Assembly: GCA_027488115.1 (NCBI GenBank)
Contig: JAIYCG010000044.1
Location: forward strand, 62,001-126,000
Length of the DNA: 64,000 nt
Direction of reading: 5' to 3'
Source: Comamonadaceae bacterium
GTDB taxonomy: Bacteria; Pseudomonadota; Gammaproteobacteria; Burkholderiales; Burkholderiaceae_C
Shown here: piece after piece, positions 1-7,335 of the stretch
Layout: every line of letters begins with the position of its first letter
Position numbering within the stretch: position 1 is the first letter of the stretch
The notes under the pieces: model-generated
What the model was told of the DNA's origin: nothing
The model's input: the letters and a program-made list of their open reading frames with translations, nothing else
The model's database searches: none
Position numbers and translations under genes: made by a program

Positions 1-2
1 CG

Positions 3-314
3 ATTCACGACCTATTGGTCAAGTACAAAGTGAAGGCTGTCTTTCATGGCCATGATCATTTGTATGCCAAACAAGATTTGGATGGCATTGTGTACCAGAC
101 GGTGCCTCAACCTAGCGCTAAAAACTTCAGCAATGGTCCAAGCATTGCCAAAGATTATCACTACAACTCTGGGGAAATTCTGAGTAGCTCTGGTCACTTG
201 AGAGTCAAAGTCTCGCCGACTCAAATTAGTGCTGAATATGTTCGATCTTGGTTGCCATCACAAGAAACGACAACTCGAAAAAACAGGCAAGTTGATGCCA
301 GTTGGTCGAACTAA
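3..314 (+). CDS. Calcineurin-like metallophosphoesterase, C-terminal end (partial)
   Basis: This is the 3' end of a gene that enters from the left edge; the frame is open from base 3 without a start codon. The visible part contains VFHGHDHLYAKQ, the C-terminal metal-binding GHxH block of calcineurin-like phosphoesterases, followed by a short beta-rich tail. The family hydrolyses phosphomonoesters or phosphodiesters with a two-metal centre; the substrate cannot be told from the tail. The gene ends about 170 bases before the first tRNA 3'-half repeat. Family assignment is fairly sure; everything upstream lies outside the window. Confidence 0.7.
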   Translation: MHDLLVKYKVKAVFHGHDHLYAKQDLDGIVYQTVPQPSAKNFSNGPSIAKDYHYNSGEILSSSGHLRVKVSPTQISAEYVRSWLPSQETTTRKNRQVDASWSN

Positions 315-370
315 TTTGTATGGCATCAAACATTATCTTGATTTCTATCGGTCAGAAGAGCCCCCGGATT

Positions 371-483
371 AACAGTCTGTATCTTGGTCAAGGTGTATGA
401 ACGTTTCTTCCACATTTGCTTCCACGCTGCTGTAGATCGCTTTTAATCTATTGATTTATATGGGTTATTTTTTATTGAAGCTG
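371..483. repeat. Arm module preceding tRNA-fragment copy 1
   Basis: About 110 bases that recur, diverged, before tRNA-fragment copies 2 and 4. Landmarks are two direct CTTCCAC heptamers starting at 407 and 419 (12 bases apart) and a conserved ATTGATTT...TTGAAGCTG stretch running into the tRNA fragment. The second heptamer starts exactly 65 bases before the CTCATAA anticodon loop, the same distance as in the other two copies. The rest of the 315-643 gap holds the tRNA fragment, a terminator and no supportable gene. Arm-site function is inferred from geometry only. Confidence 0.6.
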
Positions 484-528
484 CTCATAATCCTTTGGTC
501 CCAGGTTCAAGTCCTGGTGGGCCCACCA
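484..528 (+). repeat. tRNA(CAT) 3'-half fragment, copy 1 (att-like)
   Basis: Reads as the 3' half of a tRNA: anticodon loop CTCATAA (CAT), variable region, a T-arm with perfect stems CCAGG/CCTGG around TTCAAGT, an acceptor strand TGGGCCC, discriminator A and encoded CCA. The bases to the left (AGCTG) cannot form the anticodon stem with TCCTT, and no D-arm or 5' acceptor strand precedes it, so this is not an intact gene. Such fragments are typical of the far end of elements that integrate into tRNA genes. Confidence 0.75.
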
Positions 529-532
529 CTTT

Positions 533-560
533 AAAAGCGACTCATTCGAGTAGCTTTTTT
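533..560 (+). terminator. Rho-independent terminator behind tRNA-fragment copy 1
   Basis: An AAAAGCGACTC stem with one mismatch to CGAGTAGCTTTT and a T-run sits five bases after the CCA of copy 1. Copies 2 and 3 have a similar hairpin at the same place, so the terminator travels with the fragment. Confidence 0.6.
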
Positions 561-643
561 CTTGCATCTAAACATCTTCCACACGCTTGCTTCGACTCCT
601 ATAAGTCGTGGATCTGTATGGAGAAAAATGACACGCAAAAAAG

Positions 644-862
644 TTAGACGCTAGGCACTGAGTCAGGTACCCCCAGTTTACGCAGCATCCAACCCATAGG
701 GCAGACATTGGTAAAGCCAAACTGAAACAGATTGGCGCCTACAAATGCGGTGAATGCCAAAGCCCATGAACTGACAAACAGCGGACTGCCCTCAATGCCC
801 AAGGCAAGTGAGGCCAAGATAAAAATACCAGCGAATATGCGAATGTAGCGTTCAACGGTCAT
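644..862 (-). CDS. DUF2892 (YgaP-type) small membrane protein
   Basis: A 72-residue protein with two hydrophobic segments and a GANLFQFGFTNVCPMGWMLRKLG block, the pattern of the DUF2892 transmembrane domain that in YgaP is fused to a rhodanese. Here it stands alone. Its ATG overlaps the stop of the RND permease gene by four bases, so it is the last gene of the three-gene efflux operon and translationally coupled. Members are often found with sulfur-handling genes; no rhodanese is present here. Exact role unknown. Confidence 0.8.
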   Translation of the reverse strand: MTVERYIRIFAGIFILASLALGIEGSPLFVSSWALAFTAFVGANLFQFGFTNVCPMGWMLRKLGVPDSVPSV

Positions 863-3800
863 ACAGACTCCTTAGATTTAAACAACGAGAAATACAAAAC
901 GGGAATGACCACCAAGGTGAGCAGGGTGGATACCAAAATTCCGAAGATGAGGGACACGGCCAAGCCATTGAAAATGGGGTCGTCCAAAATAAAAAACGCA
1001 CCAATCATGGCGGCCAACCCAGTGAGCACAATGGGTTGTGCGCGCACTGCGGCCGATTGAATAACGGCTTCTTTAAAGTCCATGCCTTGCGCCACTTGAA
1101 GCTCAATGAAGTCAACCAACAAAATGGAGTTGCGCACAATGATGCCGGCCAAGGCAATCATGCCGATCATGCTGGTGGCGGTGAACTGGGCGTTGAGCAA
1201 AGCATGACCCGGCATGACGCCAATCATGGTGAGCGGAATGGGCGCCATGATCACCAAAGGTGTGAGATAGCTTTTGAACTGCGCCACCACCAAGAGGTAA
1301 ATCAGAATCAGGCCCACACCATAGGCGGTGCCCATGTCGCGGAACGTTTCGTAGGTGATCTGTGATTCGCCGTCCCACTTCACGGCGTATTCGCGGTAAG
1401 TGTCGCTGGGTTGTTGAATCCAATACTCACCCAACTCGCCCTGACCGGGCAAGACAGCTTCTTTCATGTTGCTTCTAATCCCAAATAAGCCATACAGGGG
1501 TGAGTCTTGCGAACCTGCCATGTCGCCCATTACATAGCTCACCGGCAACAAGTCTTTGGTGAACAAAGGTTTTTGAATGACGCCTGTTTTCACTTCAACC
1601 AATTCAGACAATGGCACCATCTGACCGTTGGCGGCACGCATGGGCATGGCCAACACATCCTTCAAACCAATTTGAGATTGAAGGGGTAATTGCAGCCTGA
1701 CGGGTACAGGCAGTTTGCTGTTGCCATCATGCAGGTAAGTGGCGTCTGTACCTTGCAAGGCACCTTGCACCGTTTGCGAAATGGCACTGACTGAAATACC
1801 CAGTGTTTCGGCGCGTTGCCTGCGCACTTGCAACCACTGTCGTGGTGCGTCGGCCTTGAGGGAAGTGTCTGTCCCCACAATACCTGGCGTTTGTAAAAAC
1901 GCTTTGGCCAAATTGGCGGCCAAGGCCTGACGGCCTGCTTCATCAGGACCATAAATTTCAGCCACCAAAGGACTCATCACGGGCGGGCCAGGTGGCACTT
2001 CGACCACCTTGATGTTGGCGCCATGAACCATCGCAATTTTTTCAAGTTGAAGGCGTAAGCGTTGTGCAATGGCATGGCTCTTTTCTGAGCGCTGATGCTT
2101 GTCGACCAAGTTCACTTGCAAGTCGCCTTGTTCGGCATCGGAGCGCAAATAGTATTGGCGCACCAAACCATTGAAAGTGATGGGGCTGGCGGTGCCGGCA
2201 TACGTTTGCACGTCTAGCACTTCTTTTTGTTTGGACAAAAACACACCCAATTCATGCAATGTAGCTGCTGTGTTTTCTAAAGGTGTTCCGGCTGGCATGT
2301 CGACCACCACTTGAAACTCGCTCTTGTTGTCGAAGGGCAGCATTTTTAAAATGACCCACTGCACACCCGCTAAACCCACTGAAAGGGCCATGGCCAACAA
2401 GATGCCGCCTAAAAGTTTCCAGCGTTGACGGCTGCTATTGAGAAAGGGACGCAAGATACGACCAAAAAAATCTGGCAAACGAGCAGCCAAGCCGGTTGCT
2501 GTGGGTTGGGCCGTGTGCCCACCATGCGATGGACTGGTGTGATGCGACTTCATCCACTTCAAGGCTAACCAAGGCGTGACGGTGAAGGCAATTAACAAAG
2601 ACAGCGCCATGCCCAAGCTGGCATTGATGGGAATAGGACTCATGTAGGGGCCCATGAGGCCCGACACAAAGGCCATGGGCAACAAGGCAGCAATGACGGT
2701 GAGCGTGGCCAAGATGGTGGGGCCACCCACTTCATCGACAGCGCTTGGAATGATGTCCTTCAAAGATTTTTCGGGGTACAACTGTTGATGGCGGTGAATG
2801 TTTTCCACCACCACAATGGCATCGTCCACCAAAATACCAATTGAGAAAATGAGTGCAAACAAACTTACCCGGTTGAGCGTGAAGCCCCAAGCCCAACTGG
2901 CAAACAGTGTGGCAGTGAGGGTCAAAATAACCGCACCGCCCACAATCACAGCTTCGCGTTTGCCCAAGGCCAGGCCCACCAGTAAAATCACTGACGCGGT
3001 TGCGAATGCTAATTTTTGAATCAGCTTGTTAGCTTTTTCAGCAGCGGTTTCGCCGTAGTCGCGTGTGATGGTGGCCTCAATGCCTTGGGGCAACACAGTG
3101 TTGCGCAATTGATCCACGCGTGCCCGTACAGCGCGCGCCACATCGACTGCGTTTTCACCAGGCTTCTTGGTCACAGTGAGGGTCACGGCGGGATACATTT
3201 GGCCGCTGAGTTCGGCGTTGTTATCAGCTGCAACTGGCGCACTCACGCTGCCAATTCCCGGCATGTAACTCACGTACTGCTGCGCCTGCTTTGCACCTTC
3301 TTCAATTTGTGCCACTTCTTTCAAATAAATGGGCTTGCCTGCGTGCACGCCCACCACCACATCGGCCACATCTTTGGCCGACTCAAAAAAGTAGCCCGTT
3401 TCAATGCTGATACGCTGACCACTTGGACTGTCGGGGTTCATTACAAAACCAGAAGGCCCACTTGCATTGGCGCCTGCCAGTGCAGCTCGCACATTCAGCA
3501 TGTCAAGCCCACGCTCGCGCATGCGCGTTGGATTTAAGTTAACTTGCACGGCACGCCCCGGGCCACCGATGGTCTGCACTTCACGCGTGCCTTTGACCTG
3601 CTTCAAATCTATCTCTAGGCTGCGTGCTACACGCTCAAGTTCTAAAGCCGACGGCGCATCTTTTCCCCACAAAGTGACCGCCAATACCGGCACATCGTCA
3701 ATGCCTTTTGGTTTGACAATGGGTGCCAAGGTGCCCAAATCTCGCGGCAACCAATTTTGATTGGCGTTAAGCACGTCGTACAAACGCACCAAGGCTTCGG

Positions 3801-4140
3801 TGCGCGGCACGCCTACTTTGAACTGAACCGTGAGCACCGCCATGCCAGGACGAGATATCGAATACGTGTGATCAATGCCCGCGATTTGCCCCAACACTTG
3901 CTCTGCTGGCATGGCCACTTTGCTCTGCACATCGGCACTGCTGGCACCCGGAAAAGGAATCAGCACATTGGCCATGGTCACATTGATTTGTGGCTCTTCT
4001 TCGCGCGGTGTCACCAGCACCGCAAACAAACCCATCAGCAAAGCCACAATGGCCAGCAAGGGAGTGAGCGCATTGTTTTGAAACTTGGCGGCCAACTGAC
4101 CCGCAATGCCAAAACTGCTTGATTGTTTATCGGGCTGCAT
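859..4140 (-). CDS. RND-family efflux permease (AcrB/HAE type)
   Basis: A 1093-residue inner-membrane pump subunit, usual length for the family. The first transmembrane helix lies at about residues 24-46, the central membrane block at about 370-530, and the last five helices in the final 150 residues. The fourth-helix motif GILVDDAIVVVENIH carries the proton-relay pair D439/D440. It should exchange protons for an exported compound or ion, working with the membrane fusion protein whose gene overlaps its start by 14 bases. No outer-membrane channel gene is nearby, so an external TolC-like partner is implied. The substrate is not readable; the CsoR-type operator upstream points to a metal or sulfur stress signal rather than an antibiotic. 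Confidence 0.9.
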   Translation of the reverse strand: MQPDKQSSSFGIAGQLAAKFQNNALTPLLAIVALLMGLFAVLVTPREEEPQINVTMANVLIPFPGASSADVQSKVAMPAEQVLGQIAGIDHTYSISRPGMAVLTVQFKVGVPRTEALVRLYDVLNANQNWLPRDLGTLAPIVKPKGIDDVPVLAVTLWGKDAPSALELERVARSLEIDLKQVKGTREVQTIGGPGRAVQVNLNPTRMRERGLDMLNVRAALAGANASGPSGFVMNPDSPSGQRISIETGYFFESAKDVADVVVGVHAGKPIYLKEVAQIEEGAKQAQQYVSYMPGIGSVSAPVAADNNAELSGQMYPAVTLTVTKKPGENAVDVARAVRARVDQLRNTVLPQGIEATITRDYGETAAEKANKLIQKLAFATASVILLVGLALGKREAVIVGGAVILTLTATLFASWAWGFTLNRVSLFALIFSIGILVDDAIVVVENIHRHQQLYPEKSLKDIIPSAVDEVGGPTILATLTVIAALLPMAFVSGLMGPYMSPIPINASLGMALSLLIAFTVTPWLALKWMKSHHTSPSHGGHTAQPTATGLAARLPDFFGRILRPFLNSSRQRWKLLGGILLAMALSVGLAGVQWVILKMLPFDNKSEFQVVVDMPAGTPLENTAATLHELGVFLSKQKEVLDVQTYAGTASPITFNGLVRQYYLRSDAEQGDLQVNLVDKHQRSEKSHAIAQRLRLQLEKIAMVHGANIKVVEVPPGPPVMSPLVAEIYGPDEAGRQALAANLAKAFLQTPGIVGTDTSLKADAPRQWLQVRRQRAETLGISVSAISQTVQGALQGTDATYLHDGNSKLPVPVRLQLPLQSQIGLKDVLAMPMRAANGQMVPLSELVEVKTGVIQKPLFTKDLLPVSYVMGDMAGSQDSPLYGLFGIRSNMKEAVLPGQGELGEYWIQQPSDTYREYAVKWDGESQITYETFRDMGTAYGVGLILIYLLVVAQFKSYLTPLVIMAPIPLTMIGVMPGHALLNAQFTATSMIGMIALAGIIVRNSILLVDFIELQVAQGMDFKEAVIQSAAVRAQPIVLTGLAAMIGAFFILDDPIFNGLAVSLIFGILVSTLLTLVVIPVLYFSLFKSKESV

Positions 4141-5203
4141 GTGCGCCTTTCATGCCGGCTTGCACGGCATCTACGGCAATCAATTCGCCTTCTTTAAGTC
4201 CAGCCCAAATTTCTACGCCGGCAGAGCCATGGTCGGCACCTATGCGCACCAGCTTCATGGCGAAGCCATTGTCTTGAGCCACATAGACCGCTGTGATTTC
4301 ACCCCTGCGCAAGATCGCAGTGGAGGGTATCAGCCCTTTTGCTTGCGATGAACCCGCTATTCTTACTCTGACAATTTGACCGGGTGCGGCCAAGGCTGCT
4401 GCACCTGCCCTAGGCAAATCCAACTTAATGCCAATGGTTTGGCTAACACCATCCGCACTTGGCATGATTTGCATTGATACGGGCTTGATGGATTCTGAAC
4501 CCAAAAGAATTTGTAAATTTTGCAAAGTCGGTACAGTATTTTTTTGCGATGCTGGCCACTGCATCACTGCGCGCAGCGGCTGAGGTGCATAAACCGTCAT
4601 CAACGGCCTGCCTGGCATGGCCAAATCGCCAGCTTGTGCCGATGTTTCCAGTACCCACGCGTCATAAGGCGCTATCACTTTAGAAAATGATTGTGTAACT
4701 TTGGCTTGTATCGTGGCTGCACTTGCGCTATCTCGGCCTGCTTGTGCCGCCTTGAATTGCGCGTCTGCCAAATCTAATGCGGCAGAACTGACAAAACCCT
4801 GTGATTTCAACTCTTGCGTACGCTTCAAAGCAATTTGAAGTTGCCTCATTTCGGCATCGCTTTGGTTCAGCTGTGCTTGACTTCTTATCAAGCCAGTTTG
4901 TGTTTCTCTGTCATCAATGGTTGCCAATACTTGGCCTGCTTTGACACGTTCCCCTGCTTTGACGTTCAGGCTTAACACCCGACCCGAAATTTGTGACGAT
5001 AAGGTGCTTTGCATCACGGCTTCCACGGTTGCGTCGATTTCAGTAAAGCCAGCCACTGATTGTTGGCCTGCTTTAATGACTTTGACCTCGGGTCCCTTGT
5101 TGACGCTTTGCGCTTGGGCTAGGGCTATACCCAGCAAAAAAGCAAATGCCATTGCTGTTTTCAGCGCATTGAAATTACAAGGGATGCAAAAGCCATTATT
5201 CAT
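4127..5203 (-). CDS. RND periplasmic adaptor (membrane fusion protein)
   Basis: A 358-residue HlyD/AcrA-like adaptor that links the permease to an outer-membrane channel. The N-terminus has a hydrophobic segment ending ALAQAQS, a signal peptide without a lipobox. A lipoyl-like half motif (SGRVLSLNVKAGERVKAGQVLATID) precedes a short alpha-hairpin of about 75 residues (ETQTGLIRSQ to AATIQAK), then the second lipoyl half and beta-barrel. It is the first gene of the efflux operon. A GGAG ribosome site lies upstream of the ATG, and a 16-base palindrome lies 32 bases before it. Confidence 0.88.
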   Translation of the reverse strand: MNNGFCIPCNFNALKTAMAFAFLLGIALAQAQSVNKGPEVKVIKAGQQSVAGFTEIDATVEAVMQSTLSSQISGRVLSLNVKAGERVKAGQVLATIDDRETQTGLIRSQAQLNQSDAEMRQLQIALKRTQELKSQGFVSSAALDLADAQFKAAQAGRDSASAATIQAKVTQSFSKVIAPYDAWVLETSAQAGDLAMPGRPLMTVYAPQPLRAVMQWPASQKNTVPTLQNLQILLGSESIKPVSMQIMPSADGVSQTIGIKLDLPRAGAAALAAPGQIVRVRIAGSSQAKGLIPSTAILRRGEITAVYVAQDNGFAMKLVRIGADHGSAGVEIWAGLKEGELIAVDAVQAGMKGAHAAR

Positions 5204-5234
5204 ATCGTCTCCAACGAAAACTCGATCTTATCAG

Positions 5235-5250
5235 ATACCCCAAGGGGTAT
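5235..5250. promoter_or_regulatory. CsoR/CstR-type operator palindrome ATACCCCAAGGGGTAT
   Basis: A 16-base inverted repeat with perfect seven-base arms around AA, 32 bases upstream of the adaptor start. TACCCC/GGGGTA arms are the hallmark of operators bound by the CsoR/RcnR/FrmR/CstR family, which sense copper, nickel, formaldehyde or persulfide. On the minus strand a TAAGAT-like -10 follows it, so a bound repressor would cover the efflux promoter. No CsoR-family gene lies in the window. Confidence 0.6.
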
Positions 5251-5344
5251 ACTATTGATCTCTAAATAATGCCGTGAAAACGAGTGTTGAACTCTTCCAA
5301 GTTAGCCCAGCACATGCACATAACTTAAAGAGCAAAGTAAAAGC

Positions 5345-5473
5345 TTATGGATGCGTCTGAGCGCCTGAAAAAAACAAGCGCAGAAAAAATACGCCCATGC
5401 CAAGCATGAAAACAAGCCCAATTAAGCTCATGAGGCCATAGTCAGTAAAGAACAAGTCGTGCAAAAGTTTCAT
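5345..5473 (-). CDS. DUF3149 family membrane microprotein, 42 aa
   Basis: A 42-residue ORF starting MKLLHDLFFTDYGLMSLIGL, followed by one membrane helix and ending GAQTHP. The HDLFFTDYGLMSLIG block is what I recall as the DUF3149 family, short single-pass proteins common in Burkholderiales. A GGAGA ribosome site lies eight bases before the ATG. It lies upstream of the efflux operon on the same strand but is oriented away from the OsmC gene, with which it shares an upstream region. Function unknown. Confidence 0.75.
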   Translation of the reverse strand: MKLLHDLFFTDYGLMSLIGLVFMLGMGVFFLRLFFSGAQTHP

Positions 5474-5535
5474 GATTTTCTCCAGAGATGAATTTCCATT
5501 CACATGATCGTCTGATTAACCAATGCAGATTTGAT

Positions 5536-5580
5536 CTAAGTTAAGGAAAACTAAGTTTAAAAAAACTACGATCAACTTAG
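5536..5580. promoter_or_regulatory. Three CTAAGTT boxes upstream of osmC-like gene
   Basis: CTAAGTT occurs directly at 5536-5542 and 5551-5557 (15 bases apart) and inverted (AACTTAG) at 5574-5580, within 47-91 bases upstream of the OsmC start and also upstream of the divergent DUF3149 gene. Repeated boxes in this position suggest an operator. The regulator is unknown. Confidence 0.4.
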
Positions 5581-5626
5581 GTCATGCCATTGGGTGTGTT
5601 CTGCTGCTAAATGCTTAAGAAAAAAC

Positions 5627-6076
5627 ATGCTTGAAAAAACAATTACTGTTGAGCTTCGTCAACGCTCGAACTACCAATTTGATATTGAGTTCAGTAAAGG
5701 CATGCTGCAACTCATGACTGATGAGCCTTCGCCATTGGGAGAGGGAAAGGGACCATCGCCTGTTCAGTTGTTAGCGGCATCTGTTGGCAATTGCCTGAGT
5801 GATTCATTGTTTTTTGCAATTGCCAAATTTAAGCAAAAGCCAGAACCAATCCACACCACTGTGAGTGCGCAAGTGGGCAGGAACGCAGACGGCAGAATGC
5901 GTGTGCTTCAGATGGAAGCCAAGTTGCAATTAGGCGTAGAAGCTCACAAACTTGAGCACTTAGATCGCGCCCTAGAGCAGTTTCAAGATTTTTGTACAGT
6001 GACCCAAAGTGTGGGCCAGGCCATTCCGATTCATGTTCGCGTATTGGATGTGTCAGGTCTTATCCTAAAAGACTAA
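5627..6076 (+). CDS. OsmC family peroxiredoxin-like protein
   Basis: A 149-residue OsmC-fold protein. The two redox cysteines of the family are present: C56 in SVGNCLSDSL and C123 in DFCTVTQSV. OsmC/Ohr proteins reduce organic hydroperoxides in the cytoplasm using this Cys pair; this sequence resembles the broader YhfA-like branch more than Ohr. I chose the ATG at 5627 (MLEKTITVEL) because the upstream GTG at 5594 adds eleven residues of no family character. The gene is divergent from the DUF3149 gene. Confidence 0.82.
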   Translation: MLEKTITVELRQRSNYQFDIEFSKGMLQLMTDEPSPLGEGKGPSPVQLLAASVGNCLSDSLFFAIAKFKQKPEPIHTTVSAQVGRNADGRMRVLQMEAKLQLGVEAHKLEHLDRALEQFQDFCTVTQSVGQAIPIHVRVLDVSGLILKD

Positions 6077-6158
6077 AGGAAGTGGCAATCTCCCAAATTA
6101 GAGGACAAAAGATTGAGTCTGAAACATTGACCTAAATTGCGCCACCGAACCCCTGATA

Positions 6159-6271
6159 AACAGTCCGCAGCTTGGTCAAACTGGATTAGCGTTGCTTCCA
6201 TATTTGCTTCCACACTGCTGTAGAACGCTTGTAACCTATTGATTTTTAATGGATTTTATTTATTGAAGCTG
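6159..6271. repeat. Arm module preceding tRNA-fragment copy 2
   Basis: Second copy of the arm module, clearly similar to copy 1 from AACAGTC through TTGAAGCTG. The paired heptamers are CTTCCAT at 6195 and CTTCCAC at 6207, again 12 bases apart; the second starts 65 bases before the CTCATAA loop. Together with the fragment and terminator it fills most of the 6077-6434 gap, which has no other supportable gene. Confidence 0.6.
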
Positions 6272-6316
6272 CTCATAATCCTCTGGTCCCAGGTTCAAGT
6301 CCTGGTGGGCTCACCA
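6272..6316 (+). repeat. tRNA(CAT) 3'-half fragment, copy 2
   Basis: Same 45-base tRNA 3' half as copy 1, with CTTTGG changed to CTCTGG in the variable region and one C to T change in the acceptor strand (TGGGCTC), followed by A-CCA. No 5' half is present. It marks the boundary between the efflux/OsmC segment and the toxin-antitoxin segment. Confidence 0.75.
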
Positions 6317-6321
6317 CTTTA

Positions 6322-6356
6322 GAAGCCGCTGATTGTTTAAGTCAGTGGCTTTTTTT
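6322..6356 (+). terminator. Terminator behind tRNA-fragment copy 2
   Basis: A GAAGCCGCTGA / TCAGTGGCTT stem-loop followed by seven T residues starts about six bases after the CCA. It closely matches the terminators behind copy 3 and the remnant at 32,465. Confidence 0.7.
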
Positions 6357-6434
6357 GTTTAAAGCGATTGCCGCGTCATGGACAACGTGTTAAATTTGGT
6401 TGCATCGATATAACCATTATTTAGGTGCAACCCT

Positions 6435-6857
6435 TTGAGAGTCATTCTAGACACATCAGTTTTGGTTGCTGCAGCAAGGTCACGAAAGGGAGCGAGTTTT
6501 TATTTGCTCTCGATGCTGCCAAGCACTAAGTTCGAGATCGCATTGTCAGTGGCTCTTTATACAGAGTGGCAATCTGTGTTGACCCGGGCTGAGCATTTAC
6601 CACCCGGTGCCAGTGTGGAAAATGCAAATGGTTTTTTACGTTACTTGGCTTCAATTTCGCATTTACAAGAGGTGCACTTTTTGTGGCGTCCATTTTTGCG
6701 TGATCCAAATGACGACATGGTTTTGGAGTGTGCTGTGGCGTCTGGTAGTCAGTACATCATTACACACAACACAAAAGACTTTAAGCGCGCACCGGAACTG
6801 AAGGTGAATGCCATCACACCGGCAGAATTTTTGACTTTACTCAGGAGTAAATCATGA
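6435..6857 (+). CDS. PIN-domain toxin (COG1569-like)
   Basis: A 140-residue PIN-domain protein, a probable Mg-dependent ribonuclease toxin. Acidic residues expected for the active site are D6 (ILDTSV), E44 (YTEW), D94 (DPNDDM) and D115 (TKDF). It starts with TTG; an AGGTG ribosome site lies seven bases upstream and no in-frame ATG gives the family's MRVILDTSV start. Its stop overlaps the start of the antitoxin gene by four bases, and the toxin gene comes first, opposite to classic vapBC. The pair is boxed between tRNA-fragment copies 2 and 3. Confidence 0.85.
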   Translation: MRVILDTSVLVAAARSRKGASFYLLSMLPSTKFEIALSVALYTEWQSVLTRAEHLPPGASVENANGFLRYLASISHLQEVHFLWRPFLRDPNDDMVLECAVASGSQYIITHNTKDFKRAPELKVNAITPAEFLTLLRSKS

Positions 6858-7099
6858 CAGCTTTGACTGTACGACTTCCAAATTCTGTTCACCAGAAAAT
6901 ACGGGAATTGGCCGAGCGCGATGAGATTTCAGTGAATCAATTTATTGCCGCTGCCGTGTCAGAGAAGATGGCCTCAGTGATGACTTTGGACTATCTCAAA
7001 CAGGAAGCTGCTAAAGGCAGTCGGAACGACTTTGATCACTTTTTAAATTTGGTGCCAAACCAACCTCCCTTGGCTGGTGATGAAATGCCGAATCCCTAA
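6854..7099 (+). CDS. RHH (CopG-like) antitoxin partner of PIN toxin
   Basis: An 81-residue protein with an N-terminal ribbon-helix-helix pattern (ALTVRLPNSVHQKIRELAERDEISVNQFI) that should bind DNA as a dimer, and an acidic, proline-rich tail that probably wraps the toxin. It starts inside the toxin stop (ATGA), preceded by a good AGGAG. The stop codon lies only nine bases before tRNA-fragment copy 3. Partner assignment is inferred from overlap and size. Confidence 0.8.
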   Translation: MTALTVRLPNSVHQKIRELAERDEISVNQFIAAAVSEKMASVMTLDYLKQEAAKGSRNDFDHFLNLVPNQPPLAGDEMPNP

Positions 7100-7108
7100 T
7101 TTGGATTG

Positions 7109-7153
7109 CTCATAATTATTTGGTCCCAGGTTCAAGTCCTGGTGGGCCCACCA
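7109..7153 (+). repeat. tRNA(CAT) 3'-half fragment, copy 3
   Basis: The T-arm, acceptor strand and A-CCA are identical to copy 1; the bases after the anticodon loop differ (TTATT for TCCTT). The arm module is missing: the antitoxin gene ends nine bases upstream. The segment between copies 2 and 3 is therefore a cassette of under 850 bases carrying only the toxin-antitoxin pair. The 7100-7335 gap otherwise holds the terminator and an AT-rich leader of the tannase gene. Confidence 0.75.
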
Positions 7154-7158
7154 ATTTG

Positions 7159-7192
7159 AAAGCCACTGATTTTTAAAGTCAGTGGCTTTTTT
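7159..7192 (+). terminator. Terminator behind tRNA-fragment copy 3
   Basis: AAAGCCACTGA / TCAGTGGCTTT stem of eleven pairs with a T-run, directly after the CCA. It also serves as terminator for the toxin-antitoxin operon. Confidence 0.75.
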
Positions 7193-7335
7193 CTTTCTTT
7201 CAAATTTCAATTCAATTGAATTGTTAGATGCCCTTGGAAATTTTGTTGTTGTTTATTTACATTCTTAGGGTAATTACTAAAAATAATATTTATTAATTGT
7301 AAATAATTGACGCATCATTCAAATGAAAGAGACAT

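Noticed and set aside
440..530. Intact tRNA gene at the first CAT-loop repeat
   Set aside because: The 5' half cannot be formed: no 5' acceptor strand or D-arm, and AGCTG does not pair with TCCTT as an anticodon stem. The same holds for the other copies.
1036..4122. Several plus-strand reading frames of 60-170 codons inside the RND genes
   Set aside because: They lie opposite strongly supported coding sequence, have histidine/arginine-rich composition typical of shadow frames, and lack ribosome sites.
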